Of a stretch of 64,000 nucleotides of DNA, positions 18,534 through 28,757 are shown in pieces. How positions within the stretch are numbered: the first letter of the stretch is position 1; every line of letters begins with the position of its first letter. Below the pieces are notes generated by a model. It was given only the letters and a program-made list of their open reading frames with translations, ran no database searches and was not told where the DNA came from. Position numbers and translations under genes: made by a program. Source of the stretch: an uncultured Sphingosinicella sp. (GTDB lineage: Bacteria; Pseudomonadota; Alphaproteobacteria; Sphingomonadales; Sphingomonadaceae); the NCBI RefSeq assembly GCF_902806315.1, contig NZ_CADCWD010000041.1, positions 1 through 64,000 of the forward strand, in the 5' to 3' direction.

Positions 18534-20027
18534 TTATTTCTTCATGAACTTGTCGAAGCCGGGCGGCAGGTTGAACGGCTGGTTGCCGCCCATCCCTCCG
18601 CCGGGAAGCCCCGGCAGGCCCGCAGGGGGAGCGGCGCCGGGCCCGGGCGGTCCGCCAATGCCGCCGAGCATCCCGCCAAGGCCGCCGCCTCCGCCGCCGC
18701 CGAACAGGGCGCCGAGCTTGCCGAGGCCGCCCATCTTCCTGATCTTCTTCATGGCATTTGCCATTTCCTGATGCATCTTGAGGAGGCGATTGACCTCCTG
18801 CACCGTCGTTCCAGATCCCTTGGCAACACGGATCTTGCGCTTGGCGTTCAGCAGTTCCGGCTTCAGCCGCTCCTTGGACGTCATCGACCCAATGATCGCG
18901 TCGAGCCGCGGGAGCGTCTTGTCGTCGGTCGCGGCCTGCGCGGCGCCGGCCATCTTCTTCATGCCGGGCATCATGCCCGCGAGCGCGCCGAGGCCGCCCA
19001 TGCGCTGCATCTGCATCAGCTGCGAACGGAGGTCATTCAGGTCGAACTGACCCTTCGCCATCTTGTTGGCGAGCGCTTCGGCCTCGTCCATCTTGATGGT
19101 CTCGGCGGCGCGCTCGACGAGGCTGACGACGTCGCCCATGCCGAGAATTCGGCCGGCGACCCGCTCGGGATGGAAAGCCTCGATCTTGTCGATGCCCTCA
19201 CCGACACCGGCGAACTTGATCGGCTTGCCGGTAACGGCGCGCATCGACAGAGCGGCGCCCCCACGCGCATCGCCGTCCATGCGGGTCAGCACGACGCCCG
19301 TGAGGTCCACCTGCTCGGAGAAGTTGCGCGCGACGTTGACCGCGTCCTGACCGGTCAGCGAGTCGACGACGAGCAGCACTTCGTTCGGGTTGGAGACGGA
19401 GGCGACGGCCTTCATCTCGTCCATCAGCGCCTGATCGACGTGGAGCCGGCCCGCGGTGTCGAGCAGCAGCACGTCGAAGCCCTGCAGCTTGGACGCCTGC
19501 ACCGCGCGGCGGGCGATATCGACCGGCTGCTGGCCCGGCACGATCGGCAAGGTCGCCACGTTGGCTTGGCGGCCCAGGACGGCAAGCTGCTCCTGCGCCG
19601 CGGGGCGCGCGACGTCGAGCGACGCCATCATCACCTTCTTGCGGCCCTTCTCGGACAGCCGCTTGGCGAGCTTGGCCGTCGTCGTCGTCTTGCCGGAGCC
19701 CTGGAGGCCGACCATCATCACGATCGCGGGCGGCGTCACGTCCATGTTGAGCTCGGACACCTCGGCGCCGAGCATCTCGACCAGCGCGTCGTGGACGATC
19801 TTGACGACCTGCTGGCCGGGCGTGACCGACTTCAGCACCTGGTGGCCCACCGCCTGCTCGGTCGCCTTGTCGACGAATTCGCGCACAACCGGCAGCGCCA
19901 CGTCCGCTTCGAGCAGGGCGATCCGAACCTCGCGCATCGCTGCGCGCACGTCCGCTTCCGTCAGCGCTCCGCGGCCGCGGAGGCGATCGAAGACGCCGCT
20001 CAGGCGATCGCTCAAACTGTCGAACAC
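18534..20027 (-). CDS. ffh: signal recognition particle protein Ffh (SRP54)
   Basis: A 497-residue GTPase that binds 4.5S RNA and signal sequences and delivers nascent membrane proteins to FtsY. The N-domain is followed by the G-domain with [10 protein letters not shown] (P-loop), DTAGRLHVD and the [17 protein letters not shown] region. The M-domain is Met-rich ([19 protein letters not shown]) and ends in a Gly/Pro-rich tail. Start: GTG 20027 with AAGGAGGA six bases upstream; the frame remains open another 24 codons but lacks support there. Its receptor gene ftsY is in this window at 24 kb. It heads the ffh-rpsP-rimM unit. Confidence 0.97.
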   Translation of the reverse strand: MFDSLSDRLSGVFDRLRGRGALTEADVRAAMREVRIALLEADVALPVVREFVDKATEQAVGHQVLKSVTPGQQVVKIVHDALVEMLGAEVSELNMDVTPPAIVMMVGLQGSGKTTTTAKLAKRLSEKGRKKVMMASLDVARPAAQEQLAVLGRQANVATLPIVPGQQPVDIARRAVQASKLQGFDVLLLDTAGRLHVDQALMDEMKAVASVSNPNEVLLVVDSLTGQDAVNVARNFSEQVDLTGVVLTRMDGDARGGAALSMRAVTGKPIKFAGVGEGIDKIEAFHPERVAGRILGMGDVVSLVERAAETIKMDEAEALANKMAKGQFDLNDLRSQLMQMQRMGGLGALAGMMPGMKKMAGAAQAATDDKTLPRLDAIIGSMTSKERLKPELLNAKRKIRVAKGSGTTVQEVNRLLKMHQEMANAMKKIRKMGGLGKLGALFGGGGGGGLGGMLGGIGGPPGPGAAPPAGLPGLPGGGMGGNQPFNLPPGFDKFMKK

Positions 20028-20065
20028 TCTTGTTCCTCCTTGGCAGAGCCGCCAAACGCAAAAGC

Positions 20066-20089
20066 GCCGGCGGGCGAAACCTCGCCGGC
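20066..20089 (-). other. leader hairpin upstream of ffh
   Basis: In the 223-base gap between the divergent ffh and GGDEF-EAL genes, GCCGGCG (20066-20072) pairs perfectly with CGCCGGC (20083-20089). Read toward ffh it is followed by GCTTTTGCGTTT. It sits about 40 bases before the ffh start and could be an attenuator or simply an mRNA leader structure. Confidence 0.4.
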
Positions 20090-20250
20090 CAGCGCGCATC
20101 CGCGGATGCTCTCAGTTCACCTAGAAGGTGATGTGGGCGCGCATAGCCGCGGCGGCAAGCCAAGGCAAGCCGAGGCTGGGCTTAACATGATTTTCACTCC
20201 CTCAGGGATAGGTCCGGAGGCTCGCGGATCCGGGGGGACGAAGGACGATA

Positions 20251-21888
20251 ATGGCGAGCATGTTCTCCAAAGACAGGCGGGGCGCGCGTTCGGCACATGA
20301 CGACTTCGTCATCATCGGCATCGCGGTGTCCGTGCTGCTCGTCATGGCGGCGATGGGCAACGGCTATTTCGAGATCGCGCGCGGGCAGCTCGTGCGCCTC
20401 GGCGCCGATAATAGCAGCGTAGTCACCGCCATGTTCCTCCTCAACGTGGCGCTCACCATCTACGGTTGGCGCCGCTACCGCGACGTCAAGCATGAGGTGG
20501 TCGAGCGCACGGCGGCCGAGAAGCGAGCCCAGTCGCTCGCTTCCACCGATCCGCTGACGGGTTTCCTCAATCGTCGCTCGCTGGGTTCCGCGGTAAACGA
20601 GCTGCTCGCGAGCGCCGGCAAGCGCAACCGCGCGGTCGCCATGCTGATCGTCGACCTCGACGGCTTCAAGACGATCAACGACGTCCACGGCCACATGACC
20701 GGCGACAATCTCCTGCGCACCACCGCCGAAGTGATTCAAAAGGCGCTTCCGCTCGGCTCCATCGCCGCCCGGCTCGGCGGCGACGAATTCGCAGCCGCAT
20801 TTGTCTTCGATCCCTCGAACGTCGGCAGCGTCGATGCGACCGCCAACTATATCGTCGACCGGCTCGGCAAACCGTTCGACCTTGCCGGCGTCCACACCCA
20901 TATCAGCGCCTCGGTCGGCGTCTCCCGCTCGGACACGGACTGCACCCATGTCGACGCGCTGCTCCGCCGCGCGGACATTGCAATGTATGCGGCCAAGAAG
21001 CTCGGCCGCGGCCGCTGCGTCTGGTTCGACGCGAGCATGGAGCGCGAGCTTCAGAACCGCAACGCGATCGAGGCGGGCCTCAGGACCGGCATCCCGGATG
21101 GCGAGTTCGTGCCCTTCTTCGAGCAGCAGATCGATCTCGCGACCGGAAGCCTCCACGGATTCGAGATGCTCGCCCGCTGGAAGCATCCGGAGCGCGGCAT
21201 CGTGCCGCCTGATGAGTTCATCAGCATCGCCGAGGATTGCGGCCTAATCAGCGACTTGTCGCTTTCGGTGATGCGCCAGGCGTTCGAGGAAGCGCGCGGC
21301 TGGGACCCGGCGCTCACCCTCTCGGTCAACATCTCGCCCTCGCAGCTCAAGGATCCCTGGCTCGCCCAGCGCATCGTCAAATTGCTGGTCGAAACGGGCT
21401 TCCCGGCCGAGCGGCTGGAAGTGGAGATCACCGAAAGCTCGCTATTCGAGAATCTCGGCCTCGCCCAGTCGATCGTTGGATCCCTGAAGAACCAGGGCAT
21501 CCGCCTCGCGCTCGACGATTTCGGCACCGGCTATTCCTCGCTCGCCCACCTTCGCGCGCTGCCCTTCGATCGCATCAAGATCGACCGCAGCTTCGTCACC
21601 TCGATCAACGACAATCCGGAAAGCGCCGCGATCGTCAACGCCATCACTCGCCTCGCGGACAGCCTCAACCTCGCCGTCACGGCAGAGGGCATCGAGGACG
21701 AAATGGTGGAATCGCGGCTGCGCTCGATCGGCAAGTATAAGGGTCAGGGCTGGCTCTTCGGCCGCCCGATGCCGATCCCGGAGGTCCGCACCCTGCTGGC
21801 CGAAAAAGGCCTCCTCGCCGTCGCCCGCGACGTGGAGGAGCCGCGCCGCCGCCTCAACAACCGCGACCGGGCGGTGCGGAGCAGCTGA
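20251..21888 (+). CDS. GGDEF-EAL cyclic-di-GMP signalling protein with N-terminal membrane segments
   Basis: A 545-residue inner-membrane protein. Two hydrophobic segments (about residues 14-34 and 52-70) precede a diguanylate cyclase domain with an intact GGDEF at 176-180, but no RxxD inhibitory site just before it. The C-terminal EAL domain has EML (305-307) in place of EAL; the other metal and catalytic residues are present: NISPSQL, VEITESS, LDDFGTGYSS, IKIDRSF, AEGIED and GQGWLF. Since the motif Glu is kept, phosphodiesterase activity remains plausible. AAGGA precedes the ATG. It stands alone between ffh and dapF and has no recognised sensory domain beyond the membrane part. Confidence 0.93.
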   Translation: MASMFSKDRRGARSAHDDFVIIGIAVSVLLVMAAMGNGYFEIARGQLVRLGADNSSVVTAMFLLNVALTIYGWRRYRDVKHEVVERTAAEKRAQSLASTDPLTGFLNRRSLGSAVNELLASAGKRNRAVAMLIVDLDGFKTINDVHGHMTGDNLLRTTAEVIQKALPLGSIAARLGGDEFAAAFVFDPSNVGSVDATANYIVDRLGKPFDLAGVHTHISASVGVSRSDTDCTHVDALLRRADIAMYAAKKLGRGRCVWFDASMERELQNRNAIEAGLRTGIPDGEFVPFFEQQIDLATGSLHGFEMLARWKHPERGIVPPDEFISIAEDCGLISDLSLSVMRQAFEEARGWDPALTLSVNISPSQLKDPWLAQRIVKLLVETGFPAERLEVEITESSLFENLGLAQSIVGSLKNQGIRLALDDFGTGYSSLAHLRALPFDRIKIDRSFVTSINDNPESAAIVNAITRLADSLNLAVTAEGIEDEMVESRLRSIGKYKGQGWLFGRPMPIPEVRTLLAEKGLLAVARDVEEPRRRLNNRDRAVRSS

Positions 21889-21937
21889 GGCGCCGAAGGT
21901 GGACTTGCCCCCCGCCGCACCCTAGATCGCGGCGGCA

Positions 21938-22741
21938 ATGAAGCGCCGCTTTCACAAGATGCACGGCCTCGGCAACGACTTCGTCGTGATCGACGCGCGC
22001 GACGAGCCGGTGGCGCTGGATGCCGCGACGGCACGCGCCGTCGCCGATCGCCGCACCGGGGTCGGATGCGACCAGCTCATCCTGCTCGAGACTTCGCAAG
22101 TCGCCGACCTCAAGATGCGCATCTTCAATTCCGACGGGGGAGAGGTCCAGGCCTGCGGCAATGCCGCCCGGTGCATCACCCTGCTCCAGGGCGGCGAGCC
22201 GCGGATCGAGACTTTGGGGGGCGTGATCGCCGGCGTCGCGAACGGGACAAGCGCCAGCATCGACATGGGCGAACCGCGCTTCAGCTGGGACGAGATCCCG
22301 CTCGCCTACCCGATGGACACGCGCTCGATGCCGGTCGGCTGGGAAGAACTCCAGTCGCCCTTCTCAGTCAATGTGGGCAATCCGCACGTGGTGTTCTTCG
22401 TGGAGGATGCGAATGCGGCGGAGCTGGACCGGCTCGGCCCGCTCATCGAGGCGGACCCGCTCTTCCCGGAGCGGATCAACGTCAACGTCGCGTCTGAGGA
22501 AGATGGCGCCATCCGGCTGCGTGTCTGGGAACGCGGCGCCGGCCTGACGCAAGCCTGCGGCACCGGGGCCTGCGCCACCGCTGTAGCCGCGATCAGCCTC
22601 GGCCGCGCAAGGTCGCCCGTCGATATACGCCTGCCCGGCGGCACACTCACCATCGCCTGGGAACGCGGCGGTGCGATCCAGATGAGCGGTCCCGCCACCC
22701 ACGTCTTCACCGGCGAGATCGACCTTGAGGCGTTCGCATGA
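21938..22741 (+). CDS. dapF: diaminopimelate epimerase
   Basis: A 267-residue cofactor-independent epimerase converting LL- to meso-diaminopimelate for lysine and peptidoglycan synthesis. The two catalytic thiols are Cys73 in QACGNAARC and about Cys207 in QACGTGACA; FHKMHGLGNDFVV is the standard N-terminus. The ribosome site is weak (GGCGGC). The last bases ATGA overlap the start of mtaB, beginning a chain of six genes with 4-base overlaps to 27.2 kb. The order dapF-mtaB-ftsY is common in Alphaproteobacteria. Confidence 0.97.
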   Translation: MKRRFHKMHGLGNDFVVIDARDEPVALDAATARAVADRRTGVGCDQLILLETSQVADLKMRIFNSDGGEVQACGNAARCITLLQGGEPRIETLGGVIAGVANGTSASIDMGEPRFSWDEIPLAYPMDTRSMPVGWEELQSPFSVNVGNPHVVFFVEDANAAELDRLGPLIEADPLFPERINVNVASEEDGAIRLRVWERGAGLTQACGTGACATAVAAISLGRARSPVDIRLPGGTLTIAWERGGAIQMSGPATHVFTGEIDLEAFA

Positions 22742-23991
22742 GCGTGGACGTCATCACCCTCGGCTGCCGGCTCAACGCCGCCGAGAGCGAGGCCATGCGG
22801 CGCCTCGCCGCGGGCGAGGACGATCTCGTCATCGTCAATAGCTGCGCGGTCACTTCGGAAGCGGTCGTGCGCACGCGCCAGGCCATCCGCCGCGCCAAGC
22901 GCGGCCGCCCGGACGCCCGCGTGATCGTCACCGGCTGCGCCGCGCAGGTGGAGCCTCAGCGCTTCGCCGAGATGCCGGAGGTGAGCCGCGTTGTCGGCAA
23001 TCGCGACAAGCTCCTTGCCACCTCGTTCGAGTTTGGGTTGCCCGCTCCGGCCGAGGTCCGCGTCTCCGACATCTTCGCGGTCGAGGAACATGCCCCTCAC
23101 CTCGCCGCCTCCTTCTGCGAACGCTCCCGCGCATTCGTAGAGGTGCAGAATGGCTGCGATCATCGCTGCACCTTCTGCATCATCCCTTATGGTCGCGGGA
23201 ACAGCCGCTCGGTTCCGGCCGGTATCGTGGTCGACCGGATCAAGGCGCTGGTGGACGACGGCGTGCAGGAGGTCGTGCTGACCGGCGTCGACGTCACCAG
23301 CTACGGACCGGACCTGCCGGGTGCGCCGACGCTCGGCCAGCTCGTCGAGCGCATCCTTCGCCACGTGCCCGCCCTCGCCCGCCTCCGCCTCTCCTCGATC
23401 GACAGCGTCGAGATCGACGAGCGCCTCGAAGAGATCGTCTGCTCCGAGCCGCGCTTCATGCCGCACCTCCACATGAGCTTCCAGGCGGGCGACGACATGA
23501 TCCTGAAGCGCATGAAGCGCCGCCACAGCCGCGCCCAGGCGATCGAAACGGTGCAGCGCCTGAAGGCGAAGCGGCCCGACATCGCCATCGGCGCCGACCT
23601 CATCGCCGGTTTCCCGACGGAAACCGAAGAGATGCACGAGAACAGCGTGCGCTTTGTCGAGGAGTGCGACATCGTCATGGGTCACATCTTCCCCTTCTCC
23701 CCGCGCGAGGGCACGCCCGCCGCGAGGATGCCGCAGGTTCCGGGCCCGGTCGTGAAGGAGCGTGCGCGACGGCTCCGGGAAGCAACGGCGCGACGCAAGG
23801 CGCTGTGGCTTCAAGGCATGATTGGCAGCACGCAAAAGGTCCTGGTCGAGCGCGGCGGAACCGGACATGCCGAGAACTTCGCACCCGTCCTGACCCGTCA
23901 TTCCCGCAACAGCGCGGCTGACGTTGGAACGGTTAGGACAATGCGCATAACAGGCGTCGAGAATGGCGCACTCATCGGAGACTTTGTTTGA
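22738..23991 (+). CDS. mtaB: tRNA t6A37 methylthiotransferase MtaB
   Basis: A 417-residue radical-SAM methylthiotransferase that converts t6A to ms2t6A at position 37 of tRNAs reading ANN codons. The N-terminal UPF0004 domain carries three cluster Cys (TLGCRLN at 10, NSCAVT, VTGCAAQ) and the radical-SAM Cys are C140, C144 and C147 in CDHRCTFC. The ITLGCRLN opening and the PYGRGNSRS stretch favour MtaB over MiaB or RimO. The C-terminal TRAM-like region is short. Start ATGA overlaps dapF; the stop overlaps the TTG start of ftsY. Confidence 0.94.
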   Translation: MSVDVITLGCRLNAAESEAMRRLAAGEDDLVIVNSCAVTSEAVVRTRQAIRRAKRGRPDARVIVTGCAAQVEPQRFAEMPEVSRVVGNRDKLLATSFEFGLPAPAEVRVSDIFAVEEHAPHLAASFCERSRAFVEVQNGCDHRCTFCIIPYGRGNSRSVPAGIVVDRIKALVDDGVQEVVLTGVDVTSYGPDLPGAPTLGQLVERILRHVPALARLRLSSIDSVEIDERLEEIVCSEPRFMPHLHMSFQAGDDMILKRMKRRHSRAQAIETVQRLKAKRPDIAIGADLIAGFPTETEEMHENSVRFVEECDIVMGHIFPFSPREGTPAARMPQVPGPVVKERARRLREATARRKALWLQGMIGSTQKVLVERGGTGHAENFAPVLTRHSRNSAADVGTVRTMRITGVENGALIGDFV

Positions 23992-24923
23992 GCGACGCGG
24001 GATGGTTCGATCGGCTGAGCGCGGGGTTCCGCAAGACCTCGGACCGGCTCGGCGACAATCTGGCCGGCCTGATCACGAAGGCGCAGCTGGACGAGCGCGT
24101 GCTCGACCAGATCGAGGAGGCGCTGATCGCGTCCGACCTCGGCCCCGAGACAGCGGCCAAGGTCCGCGCCCGGCTGGCCGAAGAACGATTCGAGATCGAC
24201 CTCACCGAGGCGCGTGTCCGCGCGATCGTCGCCGAGGAGCTTGAGAAGATCCTCGCTCCGGTCGCACTCCCGCTGGAGATCGAGGCCTTTCCCCGTCCGC
24301 AGGTGATCCTCGTCGTGGGCGTCAACGGTTCGGGCAAGACCACCACCATTGCAAAGCTCGCCCACCTCTTCCTCGAGCAGGATTATGGCGTGCTCCTCGC
24401 CGCAGGCGACACCTTCCGCGCCGCCGCGATCGAGCAGCTCAAGGTCTGGGCCGACCGCATCGGCGTGCCGATCATCACCGGTCCCGAAGGCGGCGATCCG
24501 TCCGCCATCGTCTTCGACGGGGTGAAGAAAGCCACCGCCGAAGGCATCGACGTTTTGATCGTCGACACGGCCGGACGCCTCCAGAACAAGAAAGGTCTGA
24601 TGGACGAACTCGCCAAGATCCGCCGCGTGCTCGGCCGCCTCAACCCCGCCGCGCCGCACGACGTGGTGCTCGTGCTCGACGCCACCACCGGGCAGAATGC
24701 GCTCGGCCAGATCGAGGTGTTCAAGGAAGTGGCGGGCGTCACCGGCCTTGTCATGACCAAGCTCGACGGCACTGCCCGCGGCGGCGTCCTCGTCGCTGCG
24801 GCGGAGCGCTACGGCATCCCCATCCATGCGATCGGCATCGGCGAAGGCATCGATGATCTGCGTCCCTTCAATCCTGGGCACGCCGCCCGCGCAATCGCCG
24901 GCGTCAGCGGGGCCGCATCTTGA
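23988..24923 (+). CDS. ftsY: signal recognition particle receptor FtsY
   Basis: A 311-residue NG-domain GTPase that docks ribosome-SRP complexes at the inner membrane. The four-helix N-domain ([21 protein letters not shown]) leads into the G-domain with [42 protein letters not shown] and the [10 protein letters not shown] segment. The acidic A-domain of E. coli FtsY is absent, as in many Alphaproteobacteria. Translation starts at TTG, sharing TTGA with the mtaB stop, and its own stop shares TTGA with the next gene, so expression is probably coupled. Its partner Ffh is encoded about 4 kb upstream on the other strand. Confidence 0.96.
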   Translation: MSDAGWFDRLSAGFRKTSDRLGDNLAGLITKAQLDERVLDQIEEALIASDLGPETAAKVRARLAEERFEIDLTEARVRAIVAEELEKILAPVALPLEIEAFPRPQVILVVGVNGSGKTTTIAKLAHLFLEQDYGVLLAAGDTFRAAAIEQLKVWADRIGVPIITGPEGGDPSAIVFDGVKKATAEGIDVLIVDTAGRLQNKKGLMDELAKIRRVLGRLNPAAPHDVVLVLDATTGQNALGQIEVFKEVAGVTGLVMTKLDGTARGGVLVAAAERYGIPIHAIGIGEGIDDLRPFNPGHAARAIAGVSGAAS

Positions 24924-25537
24924 GCACCGCCCCGGAGCAGCACTCCGAGCAGCAGGGCCCCACAGCCGGCGCGCGCCTTGCGATCGACCTCGGGCCCCTC
25001 GTCGTTTTCTTCGCAGTCAACGCCTGGCGCGGCATCTTCTCGGCCACCATCGCTTTCATGGTCGCGATCACCGCGGCGATGCTGGTCTCGAAGATCAAGT
25101 ACAAGCACATCTCGCCCTTGCTGTGGTTCTCGGGCGCGATGGTGCTGATTCTCGGCAGCATCACCATCTGGCTGCACGACGAAACCTTCATCAAGATCAA
25201 GCCGACCATCTACTATGTGATGGTCGCGGGCCTGCTTCTGTTCGGCATGTATACCGGACGAAACTTGCTGAAGCTGGTGCTCGGCAGCGCCTATCCGGGA
25301 CTCTCGGATCATGGCTGGAAGATCCTCACCCGCAACTGGGCACTGTTCTTCATCGCCATGGCGCTGGTGAACGAAGCGGTGTGGCGGACGACCAGCACCG
25401 ATTTCTGGGTCGGCTTCAAACTGTGGGGCGCCCTTCCCGCCACCTTCCTGTTCGCGCTCGCCAACGTGCCCATGCTGATGCGCCACGGCATGCAGCTGGA
25501 AACCAAGGAAGAAACTCCGATGCCGCCAAGCCAATGA
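24920..25537 (+). CDS. yciB: YciB/IspZ family inner-membrane protein (septation protein A)
   Basis: A 205-residue integral membrane protein with about five hydrophobic segments, matching the YciB/IspZ (intracellular septation protein A) family in length and pattern: [37 protein letters not shown], the [16 protein letters not shown] helix and [13 protein letters not shown]. The family is linked to cell-envelope synthesis and septation but has no assigned reaction. The start is TTG 24920, overlapping ftsY (TTGA); the stop overlaps the ATG of the ABC ATPase gene (ATGA). FtsY-YciB adjacency is common in Alphaproteobacteria. Confidence 0.93.
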   Translation: MSTAPEQHSEQQGPTAGARLAIDLGPLVVFFAVNAWRGIFSATIAFMVAITAAMLVSKIKYKHISPLLWFSGAMVLILGSITIWLHDETFIKIKPTIYYVMVAGLLLFGMYTGRNLLKLVLGSAYPGLSDHGWKILTRNWALFFIAMALVNEAVWRTTSTDFWVGFKLWGALPATFLFALANVPMLMRHGMQLETKEETPMPPSQ

Positions 25538-26472
25538 CGCCCGCACCCGTTCTCTCCATCCGCGGTCTCACCAAGACCTATGCCTCCGGGCTGCAGGCGC
25601 TGAAGAGCGTCGATCTCGACATCGGCCGGGGCGAGATCTTCGCGCTGCTGGGGCCGAACGGCGCCGGCAAGACGACATTGATCAGCATCGTCTGTGGTCT
25701 GGTCACGCCCAGCACGGGCGAGATCCAGGCGGCCGGCCACGACATCGTTCGCGATTACCGCCGCGCCCGGTCCAAAATCGGCCTCGTTCCGCAGGAGCTC
25801 TACACCGACGCGTTCGAGCGGGTGATCGACACCGTCACCTTCAGCCGCGGTGTCTTCGGCCGCAGCCGCAACCCGGCTTATGTCGAAAAGGTGCTGCGCG
25901 ACCTTTCGCTCTGGGACAAGCGCAACGAGAAGATCAAGGAACTGTCCGGCGGCATGAAGCGCCGCGTGATGATCGCCAAGGCGCTCAGCCACGAGCCGGA
26001 GATCCTGTTCCTCGACGAACCGACCGCCGGCGTCGACGTCGAGCTGCGCCGCGACATGTGGAACCTGGTCCGGCAGCTGCGCGAGAGCGGCGTCACCATC
26101 ATCCTCACCACCCATTATATTGAGGAAGCGGAGGAGATGGCCGATCGCGTCGGCGTCATCCGCAAGGGCGAGCTGATCCTGGTCGAGGAAAAGACGAAGC
26201 TGATGCAGAAGCTCGGCAAGAAGCAGCTGACGCTCAACCTCTCCGATCCGATGACTGCGATCCCGGCCGAATTGGCCGAATGGAAGCTGGCGATCCAGGC
26301 GGACGGCAACGAGCTTCTCTACACGTTCGACGCCACGGCCGAGCGCACCGGCATCCCCTCGCTGCTGCGTCGCATGAGCGACCTCGGCATCGGCTTCAAG
26401 GACCTCCACACGCGCGAAAGCTCGCTGGAAGACATCTTCGTGGATCTGGTCACCGAAAGGAATGCAGCATGA
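25534..26472 (+). CDS. ABC transporter ATP-binding protein (ABC-2 type export)
   Basis: A 312-residue ABC ATPase: Walker [11 protein letters not shown]-loop LVPQEL, signature LSGGMKRR, Walker [14 protein letters not shown], and the switch His in [11 protein letters not shown]. The DrrA/CcmA-type layout with a C-terminal regulatory extension of about 80 residues indicates an exporter of the ABC-2 class. ATG 25534 overlaps the yciB stop, and the 3' end overlaps the permease gene, so both subunits are probably made in step. The substrate is unknown; the family exports drugs, lipids or polysaccharides. Confidence 0.94.
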   Translation: MTPAPVLSIRGLTKTYASGLQALKSVDLDIGRGEIFALLGPNGAGKTTLISIVCGLVTPSTGEIQAAGHDIVRDYRRARSKIGLVPQELYTDAFERVIDTVTFSRGVFGRSRNPAYVEKVLRDLSLWDKRNEKIKELSGGMKRRVMIAKALSHEPEILFLDEPTAGVDVELRRDMWNLVRQLRESGVTIILTTHYIEEAEEMADRVGVIRKGELILVEEKTKLMQKLGKKQLTLNLSDPMTAIPAELAEWKLAIQADGNELLYTFDATAERTGIPSLLRRMSDLGIGFKDLHTRESSLEDIFVDLVTERNAA

Positions 26473-27245
26473 GCGCGTCCGTGTTCAACGCGCATGGCGT
26501 GTGGGCGATCTACAAATTCGAGATGCACCGCTTCAAGCGGACGCTCTGGACCGGCCTTGCGGTGCCGGTGATCACCACCTCGCTTTACTTCGTCGTGTTC
26601 GGCTCCGCGATCGGCAGCCGCATGACGGAGATCAACGGCATCCCTTATGGCAGCTTCATCGTGCCCGGACTGATGATGCTGTCGCTGTTCACCGAGAGCA
26701 TCTTCAACGCCTCCTTCGGCATCCACATGCCGCGATTTACCGGGACCATCTACGAGATCCTCTCCGCGCCTTTGTCGGCGCTGGAGACGGTGCTCGGCTA
26801 TGTCGGTGCGGCCGCAACCAAGTCGATGACGGTGGCGCTGGTGATCCTCCTCACCGCCAACCTCTTCGTCGACGTGCATGTCGAGCATCCCTTCCTGATG
26901 CTCCTCTTCCTGATCCTGATCGCCGCGACCTTCTGCCTCTTCGGCTTCATCGTCGGCATCTGGGCCAAGGGGTTCGAGCAGCTCCAGGTCATACCGCTGC
27001 TGGTCGTGACCCCCCTCACCTTCCTGGGCGGCAGCTTCTACTCGATCGAGATGCTGCCGGAGCCTTGGCGGACGATCACGCTCTTCAATCCGATCGTCTA
27101 CCTGATCAACGGCTTCCGCTGGACCTTCTTCGGCACGAGCGACGTCCCCGTGCTGTGGAGCCTGCTGGCGACGAGCGCCTTCTTCCTCATCTGCCTCGCC
27201 GTCGTCTTCTGGATTTTCCGCACCGGCTACCGATTGAAGAGCTGA
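26469..27245 (+). CDS. ABC-2 type transporter permease
   Basis: A 258-residue membrane protein with six hydrophobic segments, typical of the ABC-2 membrane family (DrrB/YadH-like). Recognisable features are the N-terminal [13 protein letters not shown] amphipathic helix, [14 protein letters not shown], the conserved [10 protein letters not shown] motif, and the [13 protein letters not shown] loop before [12 protein letters not shown]. It pairs with the ATPase whose gene overlaps it by ATGA. It is the last gene of the dapF-to-permease run and converges with the halogenase gene, only 6 bases from its stop. Confidence 0.95.
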   Translation: MSASVFNAHGVWAIYKFEMHRFKRTLWTGLAVPVITTSLYFVVFGSAIGSRMTEINGIPYGSFIVPGLMMLSLFTESIFNASFGIHMPRFTGTIYEILSAPLSALETVLGYVGAAATKSMTVALVILLTANLFVDVHVEHPFLMLLFLILIAATFCLFGFIVGIWAKGFEQLQVIPLLVVTPLTFLGGSFYSIEMLPEPWRTITLFNPIVYLINGFRWTFFGTSDVPVLWSLLATSAFFLICLAVVFWIFRTGYRLKS

Positions 27246-27251
27246 CGCGCC

Positions 27252-28757
27252 TCAGGCGGCCTCCGCCCGCACCGCCCCGCAGTAGCGCTCTACATAGGAC
27301 GCGTGTTCTGGAAGCCCGGCCACCGTTCGGGACACATTCTCCCGAAGCGTGGCGAGCAAGCGTGCAAGCTCGTCGTCGCGCAGCTTCTCGGCAATCGGGT
27401 GGTAGGCCTGCGGAGTGATGCCCTGGCCCATCATCACCTGCACCCAGCTATTCTCCGCGAACAATTCCTCATTCTTGCGGAACACCCGCCCGGTCTCGCG
27501 GAACAGCTCGATCTTCTGAGCGAGCGTGTCCGGGATTTCCATGCTCTGGCAATAGCGCCAGAAGGCGCTGTCTCGCCGGTCGGTCGCCTTGTAGTGCAGG
27601 ATCAGGAAGTCCCGGATCTGCAGCATGTCGGTATGCTGCTGCTCGTTGAACTCGGCGATGTCGCGCTCGCTGATCTCGTTGAGCGGCATCATCCGGATGA
27701 GCCGCAGGATTGCGCGCTGAATGAGGTGGATGGCGGTCGATTCCAGCGGCTCCATGAACCCGCCCGACAGGCCGATCGCCACGCAGTTGCGGTGCCACTG
27801 CCGCCGCCGCGCCCCGGCCGCGAACTTGAGGAAGTTGGGCTGGACGAGCGTCTGCCCCTCGATATTGCCGAGCAGCCGCTCGAGCGCGGCCTCGCGACCC
27901 AGATAACGGCTGCAATAGACGATGCCGTTGCCGGTGCGGTGCTGCAGCGGAATGCGCCACTGCCAACCAGCATCGTGCGCCATCGCCCGGGTGTAGGGAA
28001 CCGCGGGGCCGACATTCTCGGTCTGGATCGCGATGGCGGAGTCGCAGGGCAGGTAGTGCGTCCAGTCGTCGAAGCCGGCGTGCAGGCTCTGCTCGATCAG
28101 CAGCGCGCGAAAGCCGGTGCAGTCGAGGAACAGGTCGCCCTCGATCCGGGTGCCGCCTTCCAGCTCCAATGCGGCGATGTCGCCGCTCTCGCCGTCCATC
28201 TCGACCCGCGCGATCTTGCCCTCGATCCGCTTGGTGCCGTCCTTCTCGGCCATCGCCCGCAGGAACTTCGCGTACAGCCCTGAATCGAGCTGGTAGGCGT
28301 AGTTCATCGCGTCGTCCGGCAGGTGCGCGAACCGGTTCTGGAGCGCGGCCTTCAACTCGAGGCAATATTCGTCATAGGCCTCTTCATGGCCCTTCTCGCG
28401 CCCGTAGAGCCAGAAATGCTGGAAGCCGGCGGACCAATGATCCTTTCCAGTCACGCCGAAGGAATGGAAGTAGCGGTGCCCCGGCTCCTTCCAATTGTCG
28501 AACAGAATGCCGAGCTTGAACGTCGCCTGCGTCGCCCGCATGAATTCGGCTTCGTTGATGCCGAGTAGCCGGTTGAAGGTGACCAGCGGCGGGATGGTGG
28601 ATTCGCCGACGCCGATCGTCCCGATCGCATCGGATTCGATCAACGTCACGTCGACAGCGCGCCCCATCGTGCGTGCGATCGCCGCCGCGGACATCCAGCC
28701 GGCCGTGCCGCCGCCCGCGATGACGATGCGGCGGCGCGGTTGCTCCGCGCTCCTCAC
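27252..28757 (-). CDS. flavin-dependent halogenase (tryptophan halogenase family), copy 1
   Basis: A 501-residue FADH2-dependent halogenase-family protein. The FAD loop is IAGGGTAGW at the N-terminus, the halogenase signature WxWxIP is present as WQWRIP, and the Lys-containing active-site segment reads FKLGILFDNWK. These enzymes make HOCl or HOBr in the active site and halogenate an aromatic substrate; the substrate here is unknown. The start is GTG 28757, sharing GTGA with the stop of the cupin gene. It is the last gene of the leftward block, behind the TonB receptor, halogenase 2, SapC and the cupin. Confidence 0.92.
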   Translation of the reverse strand: MRSAEQPRRRIVIAGGGTAGWMSAAAIARTMGRAVDVTLIESDAIGTIGVGESTIPPLVTFNRLLGINEAEFMRATQATFKLGILFDNWKEPGHRYFHSFGVTGKDHWSAGFQHFWLYGREKGHEEAYDEYCLELKAALQNRFAHLPDDAMNYAYQLDSGLYAKFLRAMAEKDGTKRIEGKIARVEMDGESGDIAALELEGGTRIEGDLFLDCTGFRALLIEQSLHAGFDDWTHYLPCDSAIAIQTENVGPAVPYTRAMAHDAGWQWRIPLQHRTGNGIVYCSRYLGREAALERLLGNIEGQTLVQPNFLKFAAGARRRQWHRNCVAIGLSGGFMEPLESTAIHLIQRAILRLIRMMPLNEISERDIAEFNEQQHTDMLQIRDFLILHYKATDRRDSAFWRYCQSMEIPDTLAQKIELFRETGRVFRKNEELFAENSWVQVMMGQGITPQAYHPIAEKLRDDELARLLATLRENVSRTVAGLPEHASYVERYCGAVRAEAA

